From Desulfobacteraceae bacterium (GTDB lineage Bacteria > Desulfobacterota > Desulfobacteria > Desulfobacterales > Desulfobacteraceae), in assembly GCA_016744295.1 (NCBI GenBank), contig JADGEQ010000046.1:1-54018 (forward strand): a stretch of 54,018 bases of DNA, given 5' to 3'. Made by a program: the position numbers and the translations under genes. Shown here piece after piece: positions 26,444-35,881 of this stretch (position 1 is the stretch's first letter; every line of letters begins with the position of its first letter). The notes under the pieces were generated by a model that saw nothing but the letters and a program-made list of their open reading frames with translations, had not been told where the DNA came from and did no database searches.

Positions 26444-27574
26444 ATGATCCCCTGCCAGAAAGACAAATTTGATATTCCCGACCATATAACCTATCTGAAT
26501 TGTGCTTACACCTCTCCTTTGCTTTGTTCGTCCCAAAAAAAAGGGGTGTCTGCGGTCCAGGCAAAGGCAACCCCCTGGAAGATTACCCCAACAGATTTTT
26601 TTACAACATTGGAATCGGTAAGGGGCCTTTTTGCAAGGTTAATCAACTGCCCTATGGATGATGTGGCAATCATTCCGGCAGTATCCTATGGTATTGCGCT
26701 TGCTGCTGCAAATCTTCCCCTGAAAGCGGGACAGAATATTTTGGTTCTGGAGGACCAGTTTCCTTCCAATATCTATAGCTGGAAGCGGCTGGCAGCAAAG
26801 AATAAAGGGCAAATGAAAATTGTTAAAAGACCCTTTGATCATGATTGGACCTCAGCTATTATTAATTCCATGGACGAACATACAGCCATTGTTGCCCTGC
26901 CCACCTGTCATTGGACCGACGGGACCCTGATTGATCTTGTCCGGATAGGCCAAATATGTCGGGATAAAAAATCAGCACTGGTATTGGACGGTACTCAGTC
27001 TTTGGGGGCCATGCCTTTTTCTATTCCAGAGGTGCAGCCGGATTTTTTAATCACAGCCGCCCATAAATGGCTTTTAGGGCCATACAGCATGGGGTTTTGT
27101 TATGTTCATCCCAGATGGCAGGCAGGCGGTGTGCCCCTTGAAGAAAACTGGCTGAACCGCAAAGGGTCCCATGATTTGTCCCGTTTAGTGGATTATCAGG
27201 ATGACTATCAGCCGGGTGCCCGGCGGTTTGATGTGGGGGAAGCCAGTAACTTTTTTCTGACACCCGTGGCAGAATCTTCTCTGCAGCAAATTCTTGAATG
27301 GGGTGTGGAAAATATTGGCAAAACATTGGGGGTGAAAACCGATAAGATTGCACAACAAGCAAACGAGATGGGGTATGAGCTGCCTCTTAAAGTTATGCGG
27401 GCACCTCACCTGATTGGGCTGCCAATGCCCGGGGGTGTGCCCAAAGATCTGCCAGTAAGGCTGTCAAAAAATAATATTTATGTAAGCGTCCGGGGGGACG
27501 CCATTCGGATTGCGCCCCATCTGTACAATTCCGATGAAGATCTGGATCGTTTGTTTGAGGTGTTGGGGCAATAA
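26444..27574 (+). CDS. Class V aminotransferase-fold PLP enzyme
   Basis: A 376-residue protein starting at the ATG at 26444, eight bases after AAAGGA (a TTG at 26420 extends the frame without support). It is a fold-type I PLP enzyme: TAAHKWLLGP carries the Schiff-base lysine, LDGTQSLGAMP the pyridine-binding Asp, and LNCAYTSPL the N-terminal family signature. The catalytic-cysteine loop of cysteine desulfurases is not evident, so an aminotransferase or kynureninase-like reaction is more likely. It stands alone between the signalling island and the hyp operon. Confidence 0.82.
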   Translation: MIPCQKDKFDIPDHITYLNCAYTSPLLCSSQKKGVSAVQAKATPWKITPTDFFTTLESVRGLFARLINCPMDDVAIIPAVSYGIALAAANLPLKAGQNILVLEDQFPSNIYSWKRLAAKNKGQMKIVKRPFDHDWTSAIINSMDEHTAIVALPTCHWTDGTLIDLVRIGQICRDKKSALVLDGTQSLGAMPFSIPEVQPDFLITAAHKWLLGPYSMGFCYVHPRWQAGGVPLEENWLNRKGSHDLSRLVDYQDDYQPGARRFDVGEASNFFLTPVAESSLQQILEWGVENIGKTLGVKTDKIAQQANEMGYELPLKVMRAPHLIGLPMPGGVPKDLPVRLSKNNIYVSVRGDAIRIAPHLYNSDEDLDRLFEVLGQ

Positions 27575-27578
27575 TATG

Positions 27579-27617
27579 GGGCAAATGATCAGGCAGATGG
27601 CCGGGCAGATGATCAGG
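27579..27617. repeat. 12-bp tandem repeat just after the aminotransferase stop
   Basis: Units GGGCAAATGATC, AGGCAGATGGCC and GGGCAGATGATC plus AGG start four bases after the TAA stop codon. Confidence 0.75.
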
Positions 27618-27645
27618 TAAACACAGGGGAAAGTTGAAATAAATA

Positions 27646-27673
27646 TTGCCCAATAATCCTCTTATGTTATACT
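27646..27673 (+). promoter_or_regulatory. Candidate promoter of the hypCFDE operon
   Basis: TTGCCC (27646-27651) and TATACT (27668-27673) are separated by 16 bases and lie 54 bp before hypC. The -10 is close to consensus; the -35 is moderate. Confidence 0.4.
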
Positions 27674-27727
27674 GCCGTTTTAAGATGAAATTTACGTTTA
27701 TTTGCAAATGGAATTAGGATTAAATAT

Positions 27728-27958
27728 ATGTGTTTAGCAGTGCCGTCAAAAATTGTTGAGATCAATGATACTGTGGCAATGGTGGATGTGGATGGAGTGA
27801 CCCGGGAAACCAGTATTCTGCTCCTGGAAGATGCAAAGATAGGGGATTACGTGATTGTCCATGCCGGTTTTGCCATCAGTAAGCTGGATGAAGAGTCCGC
27901 TCTCCAGACACTTGAGGATATGCGTAATATTCTGGCAGCTGATTCCGGCCGGGCCTGA
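27728..27958 (+). CDS. hypC: Hydrogenase maturation chaperone HypC
   Basis: A 76-residue protein beginning MCLAVPSKIVEI, with the essential cysteine at position 2, which carries the Fe(CN)2CO unit between HypD and the hydrogenase large-subunit precursor. The length is normal for HypC. It is the first gene of hypC-hypF-hypD-hypE. The hydrogenase it serves is encoded 5.5 kb downstream on the opposite strand. Confidence 0.96.
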   Translation: MCLAVPSKIVEINDTVAMVDVDGVTRETSILLLEDAKIGDYVIVHAGFAISKLDEESALQTLEDMRNILAADSGRA

Positions 27959-28005
27959 TGTCCGGCATCGGATCTTGTGGTGCAGCCGACCAATGAATAC
28001 TAAGA

Positions 28006-30396
28006 ATGAAAAATAAGATTGTTTTAAAAAGGCTCGGGATCAGCGGGGTGGTGCAAGGCGTTGGTTTTAGGCCTTTTTTGTTTGGATTGGCCCGCCTTCA
28101 TGGACTGACCGGCCAGGTCTCCAATACGGCCGAAGGAGTGGTCGCTCTGGTGGAGGGAGACTGTGATGCGGTGGCTGAATTTGTCCGGGACATTTGGGAC
28201 AAATCACCCCTGCTCTCCCGGGTAACCGGGATTGAAACCCGGGAGATGCCTGTTTGTGGGTTTACCTCCTTTGACATTGTTAAAAGCCGTGCTAGCAACC
28301 TTCGAAATACCCTTATTTCCCCCGATGTCAGTATCTGCGAAGATTGCCTGGCGGAAATGAAAAATCCAAAGGACCGGCGATTTGAATACCCTTTTATCAA
28401 TTGTACCAATTGCGGCCCGCGGTATACGATTATTCAGGATGTTCCCTATGACCGGCCTAAAACATCCATGAAGGGGTTTGACATGTGCCCAGATTGTCAG
28501 AAAGAATATGATAATCCCCTGGACCGGCGTTTTCATGCCCAGCCCAATGCCTGCTCGGTGTGCGGCCCCAGGGTCTATCTGACCGACTCCCATGGAAACA
28601 GGATGGATAAGGGGCCGGGTGATGCCCTGGTCCGGGCGGCAGCCCTCCTCAGCCAGGGGAAAATTCTGGCCGTCAAGGGGCTTGGCGGGTTTCACCTGGC
28701 CGTGGATGCCGGCAATAGCGCGGCCGTGGAAAGGCTTCGGGAAAAAAAACACAGGCCCCACAAGCCCTTTGCCTTGATGGCAGCCGCGGCATCGGTGCTG
28801 TTTGACCATGTGCATTTGGGGGAAAAAGAGAAGGCGCTGTTGTCTTCCTTTCACCGGCCCATTGTTCTTCTTGCAAAAAAAACAGCCGGAGAGGATGCCG
28901 GACTTTCGCCCTTGCTGGCCCCTTTTAATACCTGTCTTGGGGTGATGCTGCCCTATGCGCCTTTGCATTATCTGCTTTTGGAAAAGGGGCCTGAAATTCT
29001 GGTGATGACCTCGGGCAACAGGCCCGGTGAACCCCTTGCCATTGACAATGAAGATGCCCTGGATGCCTTTGGCCATATTGCCGATTATTTTCTCTTCCAT
29101 GATCGGGACATCTATTTCAGGGCGGATGATTCCATTGCAAGGATTTGTGCGGGGAAACAGCGGTTTATCCGGCGTTCCCGGGGGTATGCACCCCTTCCCA
29201 TTGATTTGGGGCGTAAATTGCCCCCTGTTTTGGGGTGCGGGGGAGGCCTTAAAAGTACCGTCTGTCTGACCCGGGGCAACAATGGGTTTTTAAGTCAGCA
29301 CATAGGTGATCTGGATAACCCCAAGGTGTATGAATTTTATACCCAAACAATTGATCATATGGAAAAAATTCTGGCCATAAGCCCTGTTATTGTGGCCCAT
29401 GATCTTCATCCCGGTTATATGAGTACCGATTATGCCAAATTGCTTGAAGGCAATGGTGTAACTTGTGTTCCTGTCCAGCACCACCATGCCCATGCCGTGT
29501 CCTGCATGGGGGAAAATCATATTGATGAACCCGTTATCGGGCTGACCCTGGACGGCACCGGGTTGGGCACGGATGGTCATATTTGGGGCGGGGAGATTCT
29601 GGTCTGCACCCACGGCCAGTTTTCACGCAAAGCCCAATTGTCCTATATTCCCATGCCCGGCGGGGATGCTGCAGTCTTGGAACCCTGGCGTATGGCTGTG
29701 GCTGTTTTGTTTGTGACCCATGGCCGATCCTTTCTGGATCTGGACATCCCCTTTGTAAGGGGATTGGATCCCCAAAAGCTGTCTTTTCTTTGCCAGATGA
29801 TGGAAAAAAAGTTGAATTCTCCGTTAACCTCAAGTGCCGGCCGGCTTTTTGACGGAGTGTCTTCTCTGTTGGGTATTTGCAACACCGTCAGTTATGAAAG
29901 CCAGGCTGCCATGGAGCTTGAGTCTGCTGCCGTCACTTTCAACGCCGGAAGGAACAGGCCCCAGAGTAAGACCCAGAGTAAGATCGGTACAACCGAGGGT
30001 TATTCCTTTGATCTCATTGAAAGTTTTCGGGAAGATCTTCCCTATTATGAGGTGGATATGAAGAACTGCATCCGGGAAATTGTTGATGAATTGAAACAGG
30101 GGGTCTTTCCGGGAGAGATCAGCAATAGGTTTCATATTACCCTGGTGAACGCCTTTGTTGCAGCGGCTGACAGGGTAGGGGGTGACACCGGGATTAAAAA
30201 GGCTGTTTTGTCCGGTGGTGTTTTTAATAATGATTTTGTGTTAAATCATACTATTTTGGGACTTGAAAAAAAGGGATTTACCGTATTCACCCACAGCAAG
30301 GTTCCCACGGGTGACGGTGGTATTGCCCTGGGCCAGGTTCTGGTGGCAGCGGCCCAAGCAGGAGTAAAAACAAAGCTTAATCAAGGGAAGATATAA
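28006..30396 (+). CDS. hypF: Carbamoyltransferase HypF
   Basis: A 796-residue protein that makes thiocarbamate/thiocyanate on HypE from carbamoyl phosphate for the hydrogenase cyanide ligands. In order: an acylphosphatase domain (VVQGVGFRPFLF), two zinc-finger pairs (CEDC...CTNC and CPDC...CSVC), a YrdC-like domain, and a Kae1-like C-terminal carbamoyltransferase with HDLHPGYMSTDYA and HHHAHAVSCM. A short QSK-rich insertion near residue 655 is encoded by two 12-bp direct repeats (29960-29983). It ends in a TAATG junction with hypD. Confidence 0.97.
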   Translation: MKNKIVLKRLGISGVVQGVGFRPFLFGLARLHGLTGQVSNTAEGVVALVEGDCDAVAEFVRDIWDKSPLLSRVTGIETREMPVCGFTSFDIVKSRASNLRNTLISPDVSICEDCLAEMKNPKDRRFEYPFINCTNCGPRYTIIQDVPYDRPKTSMKGFDMCPDCQKEYDNPLDRRFHAQPNACSVCGPRVYLTDSHGNRMDKGPGDALVRAAALLSQGKILAVKGLGGFHLAVDAGNSAAVERLREKKHRPHKPFALMAAAASVLFDHVHLGEKEKALLSSFHRPIVLLAKKTAGEDAGLSPLLAPFNTCLGVMLPYAPLHYLLLEKGPEILVMTSGNRPGEPLAIDNEDALDAFGHIADYFLFHDRDIYFRADDSIARICAGKQRFIRRSRGYAPLPIDLGRKLPPVLGCGGGLKSTVCLTRGNNGFLSQHIGDLDNPKVYEFYTQTIDHMEKILAISPVIVAHDLHPGYMSTDYAKLLEGNGVTCVPVQHHHAHAVSCMGENHIDEPVIGLTLDGTGLGTDGHIWGGEILVCTHGQFSRKAQLSYIPMPGGDAAVLEPWRMAVAVLFVTHGRSFLDLDIPFVRGLDPQKLSFLCQMMEKKLNSPLTSSAGRLFDGVSSLLGICNTVSYESQAAMELESAAVTFNAGRNRPQSKTQSKIGTTEGYSFDLIESFREDLPYYEVDMKNCIREIVDELKQGVFPGEISNRFHITLVNAFVAAADRVGGDTGIKKAVLSGGVFNNDFVLNHTILGLEKKGFTVFTHSKVPTGDGGIALGQVLVAAAQAGVKTKLNQGKI

Positions 30397-31481
30397 TGAG
30401 TTTGAAATATATAGATGAGTACAGGGATTCTGATCTGGCACGAATGCTGGTAAAAAAAATCCAGGCGATAAGTCACAAAGAGGTTCGGCTGATGGAGGTC
30501 TGCGGCACCCATACCATGTCCATTTTTAAGCATGGGATCAGAAGTGTGCTGCCAAAAAATATTACGCTTTTATCCGGGCCTGGGTGTCCTGTATGTGTGA
30601 CGGCCCAGAAAGATATTGATGCTTTTGTTGAATTTGCAAGAAAAAAAAATCTTATTGTTACTACTTTTGGGGATTTGATGAAGGTGCCGGGGTCTGGTTC
30701 CACCCTGTCAAAGGAAAAGGCCGAAGGGGCTGATGTCAGGATAGTATATTCCGTATTGGATGCCCTGGATATTGCACGACAAAACCCGGACAAGGAAGTT
30801 GTTTTTTGTGCCGTGGGGTTTGAGACCACCATCCCCACCATAGCCGCCGCTATTTTGTCTGCCAGGGCAACCGGGGTAAATAATTTTAGTATTTACTCGG
30901 CTAACAAACTGACACCTCCGGCCCTTGCTGCCCTCATGGAAACGAAGGGTGTGGAAATAAACGGATTTATTCTGCCTGGCCATGTGTCTGTGATCACCGG
31001 AACCAATGCCTACAGAGATACCTTTGAGAAATATGATGTCCCTTCGGTGATTACCGGATTTGAACCCATTGATATCCTCAAGGCTGTCCTTTTTCTCATC
31101 GAGCAAAATGAAAGTGGGGTGCCGGCCTTGGTGAATGGATATCCCCGGGCCGTATCAGCCGAGGGCAATACAAAGGCCCTATCCATCATGAACCAGGTAT
31201 TTGAACTCTGCGACGCTACCTGGCGGGGGATTGGTGAAATCCCGGCCAGCGGTATGGGGTTGAAAAGTGAGTTTGTAATCTTTGATGCGGCCAAAAAATT
31301 TAATATGAACCTGCCCGATGTGCCGGAACCTGCGGGATGTGCCTGCGGAGAAATTCTCATGGGACTCAAAACCCCCGAGGGTTGCAAGCTTTACAAGAAA
31401 AAGTGTACCCCCATGACGCCGGTGGGACCTTGTATGGTTTCCAGCGAAGGATCCTGTGCTGCCTTTTACAGATATAGTTAA
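30396..31481 (+). CDS. hypD: Hydrogenase formation protein HypD
   Basis: A 361-residue [4Fe-4S] scaffold that, with HypC, builds the Fe(CN)2CO group. EVCGTHTMSIFKHGI, LSGPGCPVCVTAQ, and the C-terminal cysteines around GCACGEIL and KKCTPMTPVGPCMVS are the family's conserved motifs. The ATG shares a base with the hypF stop (TAATG), so the two are translationally coupled. Confidence 0.97.
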   Translation: MSLKYIDEYRDSDLARMLVKKIQAISHKEVRLMEVCGTHTMSIFKHGIRSVLPKNITLLSGPGCPVCVTAQKDIDAFVEFARKKNLIVTTFGDLMKVPGSGSTLSKEKAEGADVRIVYSVLDALDIARQNPDKEVVFCAVGFETTIPTIAAAILSARATGVNNFSIYSANKLTPPALAALMETKGVEINGFILPGHVSVITGTNAYRDTFEKYDVPSVITGFEPIDILKAVLFLIEQNESGVPALVNGYPRAVSAEGNTKALSIMNQVFELCDATWRGIGEIPASGMGLKSEFVIFDAAKKFNMNLPDVPEPAGCACGEILMGLKTPEGCKLYKKKCTPMTPVGPCMVSSEGSCAAFYRYS

Positions 31482-31541
31482 CCCTCTTAAACCCCTTCAA
31501 ACCGATTGAAGTGGTTGAGTGAATATAGCAAAGGAATAAAA

Positions 31542-32552
31542 ATGACATATGATAAAGTTTTATTGGATCACGGGTCCGGAGGGAAAATCTCCCACTCAAT
31601 GTTTTCCGAGTTGATACTTCCCCTGTTTAATAATCCGGAGTTGGCCAAGCAGGATGATGGCGCAACTTTGACTATGGGGGAAGGAAAACTTGCCTTTTCC
31701 ACGGATTCCTATGTGGTGGAACCCATTTTTTTCCCCGGGGGAAATATCGGAGATCTGGCCGTCAACGGAACCGTGAATGATATTGCCATGTGCGGGGCCA
31801 TTCCCCAATATATCTCTGTGGGGCTTATCATTGAAGAGGGCTTGCCCACGGCAGATTTGAAGATCATTCTTGAATCCATGGCAGCCGCTGCCAAAAAAGC
31901 CGGGGTGAAAATTGTCACCGGTGACACCAAGGTGGTGCCCCGGGGCAAGGCCGATAAAATTTTTATCAATACCTCGGGGATCGGCGTGATTCCGACCGGG
32001 GTCAATGTATCCGGCAGTAATGCCAGGCCAGGAGACAAGATCATTGTCAGCGGCACCATTGCCGACCATGGAATTACGGTTTTAAGCACCCGGGAAGGGT
32101 TAAAATTTGATTCTGATATTCAAACAGATTCTGCCCCTTTAAATAAAATGGTCCAGTCGATTGTGGACTCACCCTACGAGGTTCACGTGCTCCGTGATCC
32201 CACCCGGGGAGGCCTTGGCACCACCCTCAACGAAATTGCCGTCCAGTCCCGTGTGGGGATGACTATTTTCGAGTCATCGTTGCCCATAAAAGGGGCAGTG
32301 AGGGGCACCTGTGAATTACTGGGGTTTGATCCTCTTTACATTGCCAATGAGGGAAAATTGATCGCCTTTGTACCGGAAAAGGATGCCCAGCACGTATTGG
32401 AGATCATTCAACAGGATGAATTCGGAAAAGATGCGGTGATCCTAGGGGAGGTCACTGACAAGGAGCCCGGCCGGGTTTTCTTGGAAACGCTCATCGGCGG
32501 TTCAAGGATAGTTGATATGCTGACCGGAGAACAATTGCCCAGGATCTGCTGA
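31542..32552 (+). CDS. hypE: Hydrogenase maturation protein HypE
   Basis: About 336 residues from the ATG at 31542, seven bases after AAAGGA; the frame is open from 31506 but without a ribosome site. The protein binds ATP and dehydrates the carbamoyl group to thiocyanate on its C-terminal cysteine. DHGSGGK and the AIR-synthase-like GDTKVVPRGKADK are visible, and the C-terminus is the canonical PRIC with the acceptor cysteine. It is the last gene of the hyp operon; hypA and hypB are not in the window. Confidence 0.97.
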   Translation: MTYDKVLLDHGSGGKISHSMFSELILPLFNNPELAKQDDGATLTMGEGKLAFSTDSYVVEPIFFPGGNIGDLAVNGTVNDIAMCGAIPQYISVGLIIEEGLPTADLKIILESMAAAAKKAGVKIVTGDTKVVPRGKADKIFINTSGIGVIPTGVNVSGSNARPGDKIIVSGTIADHGITVLSTREGLKFDSDIQTDSAPLNKMVQSIVDSPYEVHVLRDPTRGGLGTTLNEIAVQSRVGMTIFESSLPIKGAVRGTCELLGFDPLYIANEGKLIAFVPEKDAQHVLEIIQQDEFGKDAVILGEVTDKEPGRVFLETLIGGSRIVDMLTGEQLPRIC

Positions 32553-32665
32553 GAAGCTGTTGTACGGGCCCGGTGAATGACCATTGGGTCCGTCTGAACT
32601 TTTGGAAAAAAGCGCCTCTTTGATAAAACTGCCGGGCTGAAGATACCGCCTGCTCTGACGATCCT

Positions 32666-32712
32666 GGCTGGTATGAACTAAATCGCTTGGTGTGACTAAA
32701 CCGGCTGGTCCG
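32666..32712. repeat. 18-19 bp tandem repeat spanning the end of the maturation protease gene
   Basis: Three imperfect units starting GGCTGGTATGAACTAAATC, GCTTGGTGTGACTAAACC and GGCTGGTCCG. The array overlaps the protease stop codon (32696-32698) and extends into the 143-bp gap between the convergent hypE and protease genes. Confidence 0.75.
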
Positions 32713-33181
32713 AGGTGGCCAAAATTTTACGGATATGTCTACGGGTGACCTCTAAAAAGGCGGGGAAAGCCTTTTTAAGCTCCGGGGTCAATTCTGTTCC
32801 CCAGTCGATTTTTTTCGGCTCAATGCCGATGACCCGAAGATAGGGTCTGTGTCCCCGCATCTGGGCCATGCCCAGGGAGTCCAGAAGATCAATGTCATGG
32901 AGGGAAAGCATTTGTTTTTCCTCTTTTCTCAACTGGTCTTCTTCCAGGCTGAAAATAGCACCCGGCTCCTTGCCGGCCCTGACAATATCAAGGACCAGGA
33001 TGTTTTCATACGCTTCAAACAAATAAAAAATGTCCTGGGTAAAGGTGCCGCCGTCAACAAAATCCACCAGGGCTTCGTCCCAGTCATCCCGTTCTTTCCA
33101 GAATTCATAGATGGCATGCACCCCAATGCCTTCATCAATGAGAAGTGTATTTCCAACCCCCAGAACCAATAGCTTTTTCAT
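32696..33181 (-). CDS. [NiFe] hydrogenase maturation endopeptidase (HyaD/HynC type)
   Basis: A 161-residue protease that removes the C-terminal peptide of the large subunit after nickel insertion. LVLGVGNTLLIDEGIGVHAI carries the first metal-binding acid, LDIVRAGKEPGA the second and LSLHDIDLLDSL the histidine, the three nickel-sensing residues of the family. It is downstream of the hydrogenase genes on the same strand, separated by a strong terminator, so it may have its own promoter. Its natural substrate is the large subunit at 33309-34820, cut after His487. Confidence 0.93.
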   Translation of the reverse strand: MKKLLVLGVGNTLLIDEGIGVHAIYEFWKERDDWDEALVDFVDGGTFTQDIFYLFEAYENILVLDIVRAGKEPGAIFSLEEDQLRKEEKQMLSLHDIDLLDSLGMAQMRGHRPYLRVIGIEPKKIDWGTELTPELKKAFPAFLEVTRRHIRKILATSDQPV

Positions 33182-33253
33182 CGTTGTTTTCCCGCTGTTC
33201 AGTGTCTTGTTTATAAGTGTTTTTTAAATATGCTTATCTTTTTTCTATTAAAA

Positions 33254-33287
33254 ATAATAGGGGATACCCATGGGCATCCCCTATTAT
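33254..33287 (-). terminator. Strong terminator downstream of the [NiFeSe] hydrogenase
   Basis: A 16-bp stem (left arm ATAATAGGGGATACCC, one G-U in the pair) with a two-base loop, followed on the minus strand by TTATTTTT. It lies 22 bp past the true hydrogenase stop at 33309. Confidence 0.88.
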
Positions 33288-33308
33288 GTATATCAGGCAA
33301 ACCTTAAA

Positions 33309-34820
33309 TTAAAGCGGCATTTCTACTTTGATTGTTTTGCCAGTGTCTGCGTCCAGCACGTGGACGGCGCAACCCAGTCAGGGGTCGTAGGAGCGGATAA
33401 GCCGCCCCACATTCACCGGGTTTTCCACATCGGGAACAAGAACGCCAACAAGCGCTTCCTCAATGGGGCCTCTCACGCCTTTATCATCTCTGGGATTGGC
33501 ATTCCAGATGGTGGCAGAGGTGATCTGGTAGTTGGAGATGACAGAGTCCTTGATGTCCACATAGTGGAGCAGGGCGCCACGGGGGGCTTCTGTCATGCCA
33601 AGACCTTCTGCATTTTTTGGAATAGGCGTGGGAACAAAGGTTTCCTTGCCAGGCTGGGCCTGGGCAATCCATTCTTCCACAGCCAGGGCAACAAGTGCTG
33701 TTTCTTCCGCCCTTGCAACGTGGCGGCCAAGGGTAGAGAACCCGGCATCACCAATATCACGGAAGTTTTTAACACCCAGGGTGTCCTGACCTTTTTTGGA
33801 CAGCTCAGGATTGGTAGCCCACATTCTTGCCAATGGACCTGCTTCATGGGGTTTGCCGTTGTATCTCGGGGCTTTGATGAAGCTGTAGGCTCCGGCTTTG
33901 GTGGGATCCGGCAGGGTTTTACCCACGGTGGGGTTAAGTCCTGTGGTGGAATCTTTAAACCAGGAGTATTTTACATGTTCCTTGATCATGGCAGGGTCTA
34001 CGGGATAATCCTTGCCATCGGTGTAAACACCTGATTTGAGAAGGGTAGTCCCCATGTTGTCCATGGGGAAAACGCCCCAGGAAACGAGGTTTTTATGGCC
34101 CACGCCTTCTTTGAGAAGATCCCCATATGGACCTGCAAGCAGGTATACAATGGGAACATATTTGTTCAGGATAAATTCTTTTACCTTTTTAAAGCGTACA
34201 AGATAGGCATCCAATGCTTCCCTGGTGGGGATTTCAGTGGCACCGCCCACAACAATACCGGCTACATGGGGCATTTTTCCGCCCAGAAGTGCAACCATTT
34301 CATGGCAGATTTTTCTCATTTCAAGGGCTTCAAGATATTGCCCAACTGCCACGTCATTGATTTCTTTGGAAACCCTGACATCATTGTTTTTGTATCTGGG
34401 GATAAAAGGAGCCGTTTCCGGACCATTTACATAGTCCAGGGCTGCCAGATGATAGAAATGAAGGATGTGACTCTGGAGAAAATTGGCACCCAGAATCAGG
34501 TTTCTGGCAATCCGGCCGTTGTCTGTCAATTCAACGCCAAAGGCATCATCAAGGGCCAACGCAGATGCCGTGGCATGGGCCGTGGGGCAAACACCGCATA
34601 TTCTCTGGGTGATCTGGGTAGCATCCCTTGGGTCTCTACCGGTTAATATTTGTTCAAAGCCGCGGTACATGCCGCCGGATACTTTCGCATCCACGACCAC
34701 TCCGCCCTTTACAGTTACTTCTGCTTTAAGATGCCCCTCAATCCTGGTAACAGGATCAATACTGATCTTAATTGTTTTTCCGGCGCCAGCCGGTTCAGTC
34801 TGTGGTTTACAGCCTGCCAT
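33309..34820 (-). CDS. hysA: [NiFeSe] hydrogenase large subunit, selenocysteine-containing
   Basis: A 503-residue large subunit whose gene is read through an in-frame UGA at 33378-33380 as selenocysteine 481. The C-terminus reads DP-Sec-LGCAVH followed by 16 residues (VLDADTGKTIKVEMPL) for removal by the maturation protease. RICGVCPTAHA supplies the other nickel ligands, so the site is three Cys and one Sec. Without Sec decoding the protein would stop at SYDP and lose two metal ligands. An AAGGAG precedes the ATG. The N-terminus MAGCKPQ resembles a lipobox at the very start, as known for some Desulfovibrio HysA proteins. It would be exported with the Tat-bearing small subunit and oxidise H2 in the periplasm. 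Confidence 0.95.
33351..33380 (-). promoter_or_regulatory. Bacterial SECIS-like element in hysA
   Basis: The UGA (33380-33378) is followed after 12 bases by a stem GUCC/GGAC (extendable by a C-G pair) with the 7-base loop ACGUGCU, which contains the GU seen in SelB-binding loops. In the Escherichia coli fdhF element the upper hairpin begins at about the same distance from the UGA. Confidence 0.75.
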
Positions 34821-34855
34821 AGTAAAATCTCCTTAGGTTACGAAAATTTGCGGAA

Positions 34856-35812
34856 TTAAGCGGGTTCATAAAAGGGGGAGGAGCCATCGGGAAATCCGGG
34901 CTCCACACAGCCAATGCATACAGAATTGTCAACGCACCAATTCAGGCCGCCATTCCATTTTCTCTTATAGCAATCTGCATAGGTATCCGGACCTTTACAG
35001 CCCAGATCCATCCGACAACCCTTGGGATCGGACAAGGTTTCAGACAGTTCCCCCTCATCATACAACGGCAGTCTGGGACAGTTGTCATGGATATTTTCAC
35101 CATAGAAAAGGGTGGGACGTCCGGCATCATCCAGCTCGGGAATCCCTTTTTCCAGCAGATGAACCAGGGAGCCGACAATCCAGTCCGGATGGGGGGGGCA
35201 ACCCGGAATATTAACCACAGGGGTTTTAATGCCCTGGGTTTTAAAGAAATCAATGGTGCCCATGGCGCCTGTTACATTCCCTTCTGCTGCGGGAATTCCG
35301 CCATAGGCGGCGCAGGTTCCAACGGCAAGAACAGAACCGGCTTTTGGGCCAAGTTCTTTCATGATATCTACCATGGTGATCTCTTTGTGATCCATTTCAC
35401 CAATGATGCAGTACTTTCCGTCTGCGGCCACAGGAATGGCACCCTCAACCACAATTGAGAACCTGCCTTTGTATTCTTCTGCAATGGCATAGAGGTTTTC
35501 CATTGCCATTTCACCTTCAGCGGCCTGAACCGTGGGGTTGAACTGCAAACTGATAACCTTGAGAAGGATATCGGCAATTGGGGGGGATGTGCTGTTGAGC
35601 AATGTTACGGAACAGCCGGTACAACCCTGTCCCTGAATCCAGAGAACCGGATGTCGTTTCAGCCCTTTTTCAAGGGCCTGGATGAGTACAGGATTGATTA
35701 CTTGTGAAATACCGATTCCGGCAACTGTTCCAGTAACGGTTTTCAGAAAGTTCCTCCTGGAAACTCCTGCTTTTTTTTGTTGCGCTTCAGGCAACTGTTG
35801 TTCGTCTTTCAC
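34856..35812 (-). CDS. hysB: [NiFeSe] hydrogenase small subunit with Tat signal
   Basis: About 318 residues from a GTG at 35812, which has a perfect AAGGAGG five bases upstream; the ATG at 35881 has none. A twin-arginine signal SRRNFLK is at residues 18-24. GCTGCSVTLLN, NCPRLPLY and CRMDLGCKGPDTYADC are small-subunit Fe-S motifs. The segment LNWCVDNSVCIGC has a cysteine where ordinary [NiFe] enzymes have proline, so the medial cluster should be [4Fe-4S], as known in [NiFeSe] hydrogenases. It is encoded 35 bp before hysA and carries the complex to the periplasm. Confidence 0.95.
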   Translation of the reverse strand: MKDEQQLPEAQQKKAGVSRRNFLKTVTGTVAGIGISQVINPVLIQALEKGLKRHPVLWIQGQGCTGCSVTLLNSTSPPIADILLKVISLQFNPTVQAAEGEMAMENLYAIAEEYKGRFSIVVEGAIPVAADGKYCIIGEMDHKEITMVDIMKELGPKAGSVLAVGTCAAYGGIPAAEGNVTGAMGTIDFFKTQGIKTPVVNIPGCPPHPDWIVGSLVHLLEKGIPELDDAGRPTLFYGENIHDNCPRLPLYDEGELSETLSDPKGCRMDLGCKGPDTYADCYKRKWNGGLNWCVDNSVCIGCVEPGFPDGSSPFYEPA

Positions 35813-35881
35813 GGGCACCTCCTTGATGCTGTTAAAAACCAATCGATCTTTACTTCTATCTGTCGGTTCCCTAAGTTTCAT

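Noticed and set aside
28204..29100. A 298-codon open frame opposite hypF
   Set aside because: It is the antisense shadow of a well-conserved hypF, has no ribosome site and a composition typical of a shadow frame.
33270..34034. A 254-codon plus-strand frame opposite the hydrogenase large subunit
   Set aside because: It overlaps conserved coding sequence and the terminator, and encodes nothing recognisable.
33378..34820. Hydrogenase large subunit ending at the UGA (480 residues)
   Set aside because: The sequence continues in frame to an essential C-terminal nickel-ligand motif and cleavage site; reading the UGA as selenocysteine explains it fully.
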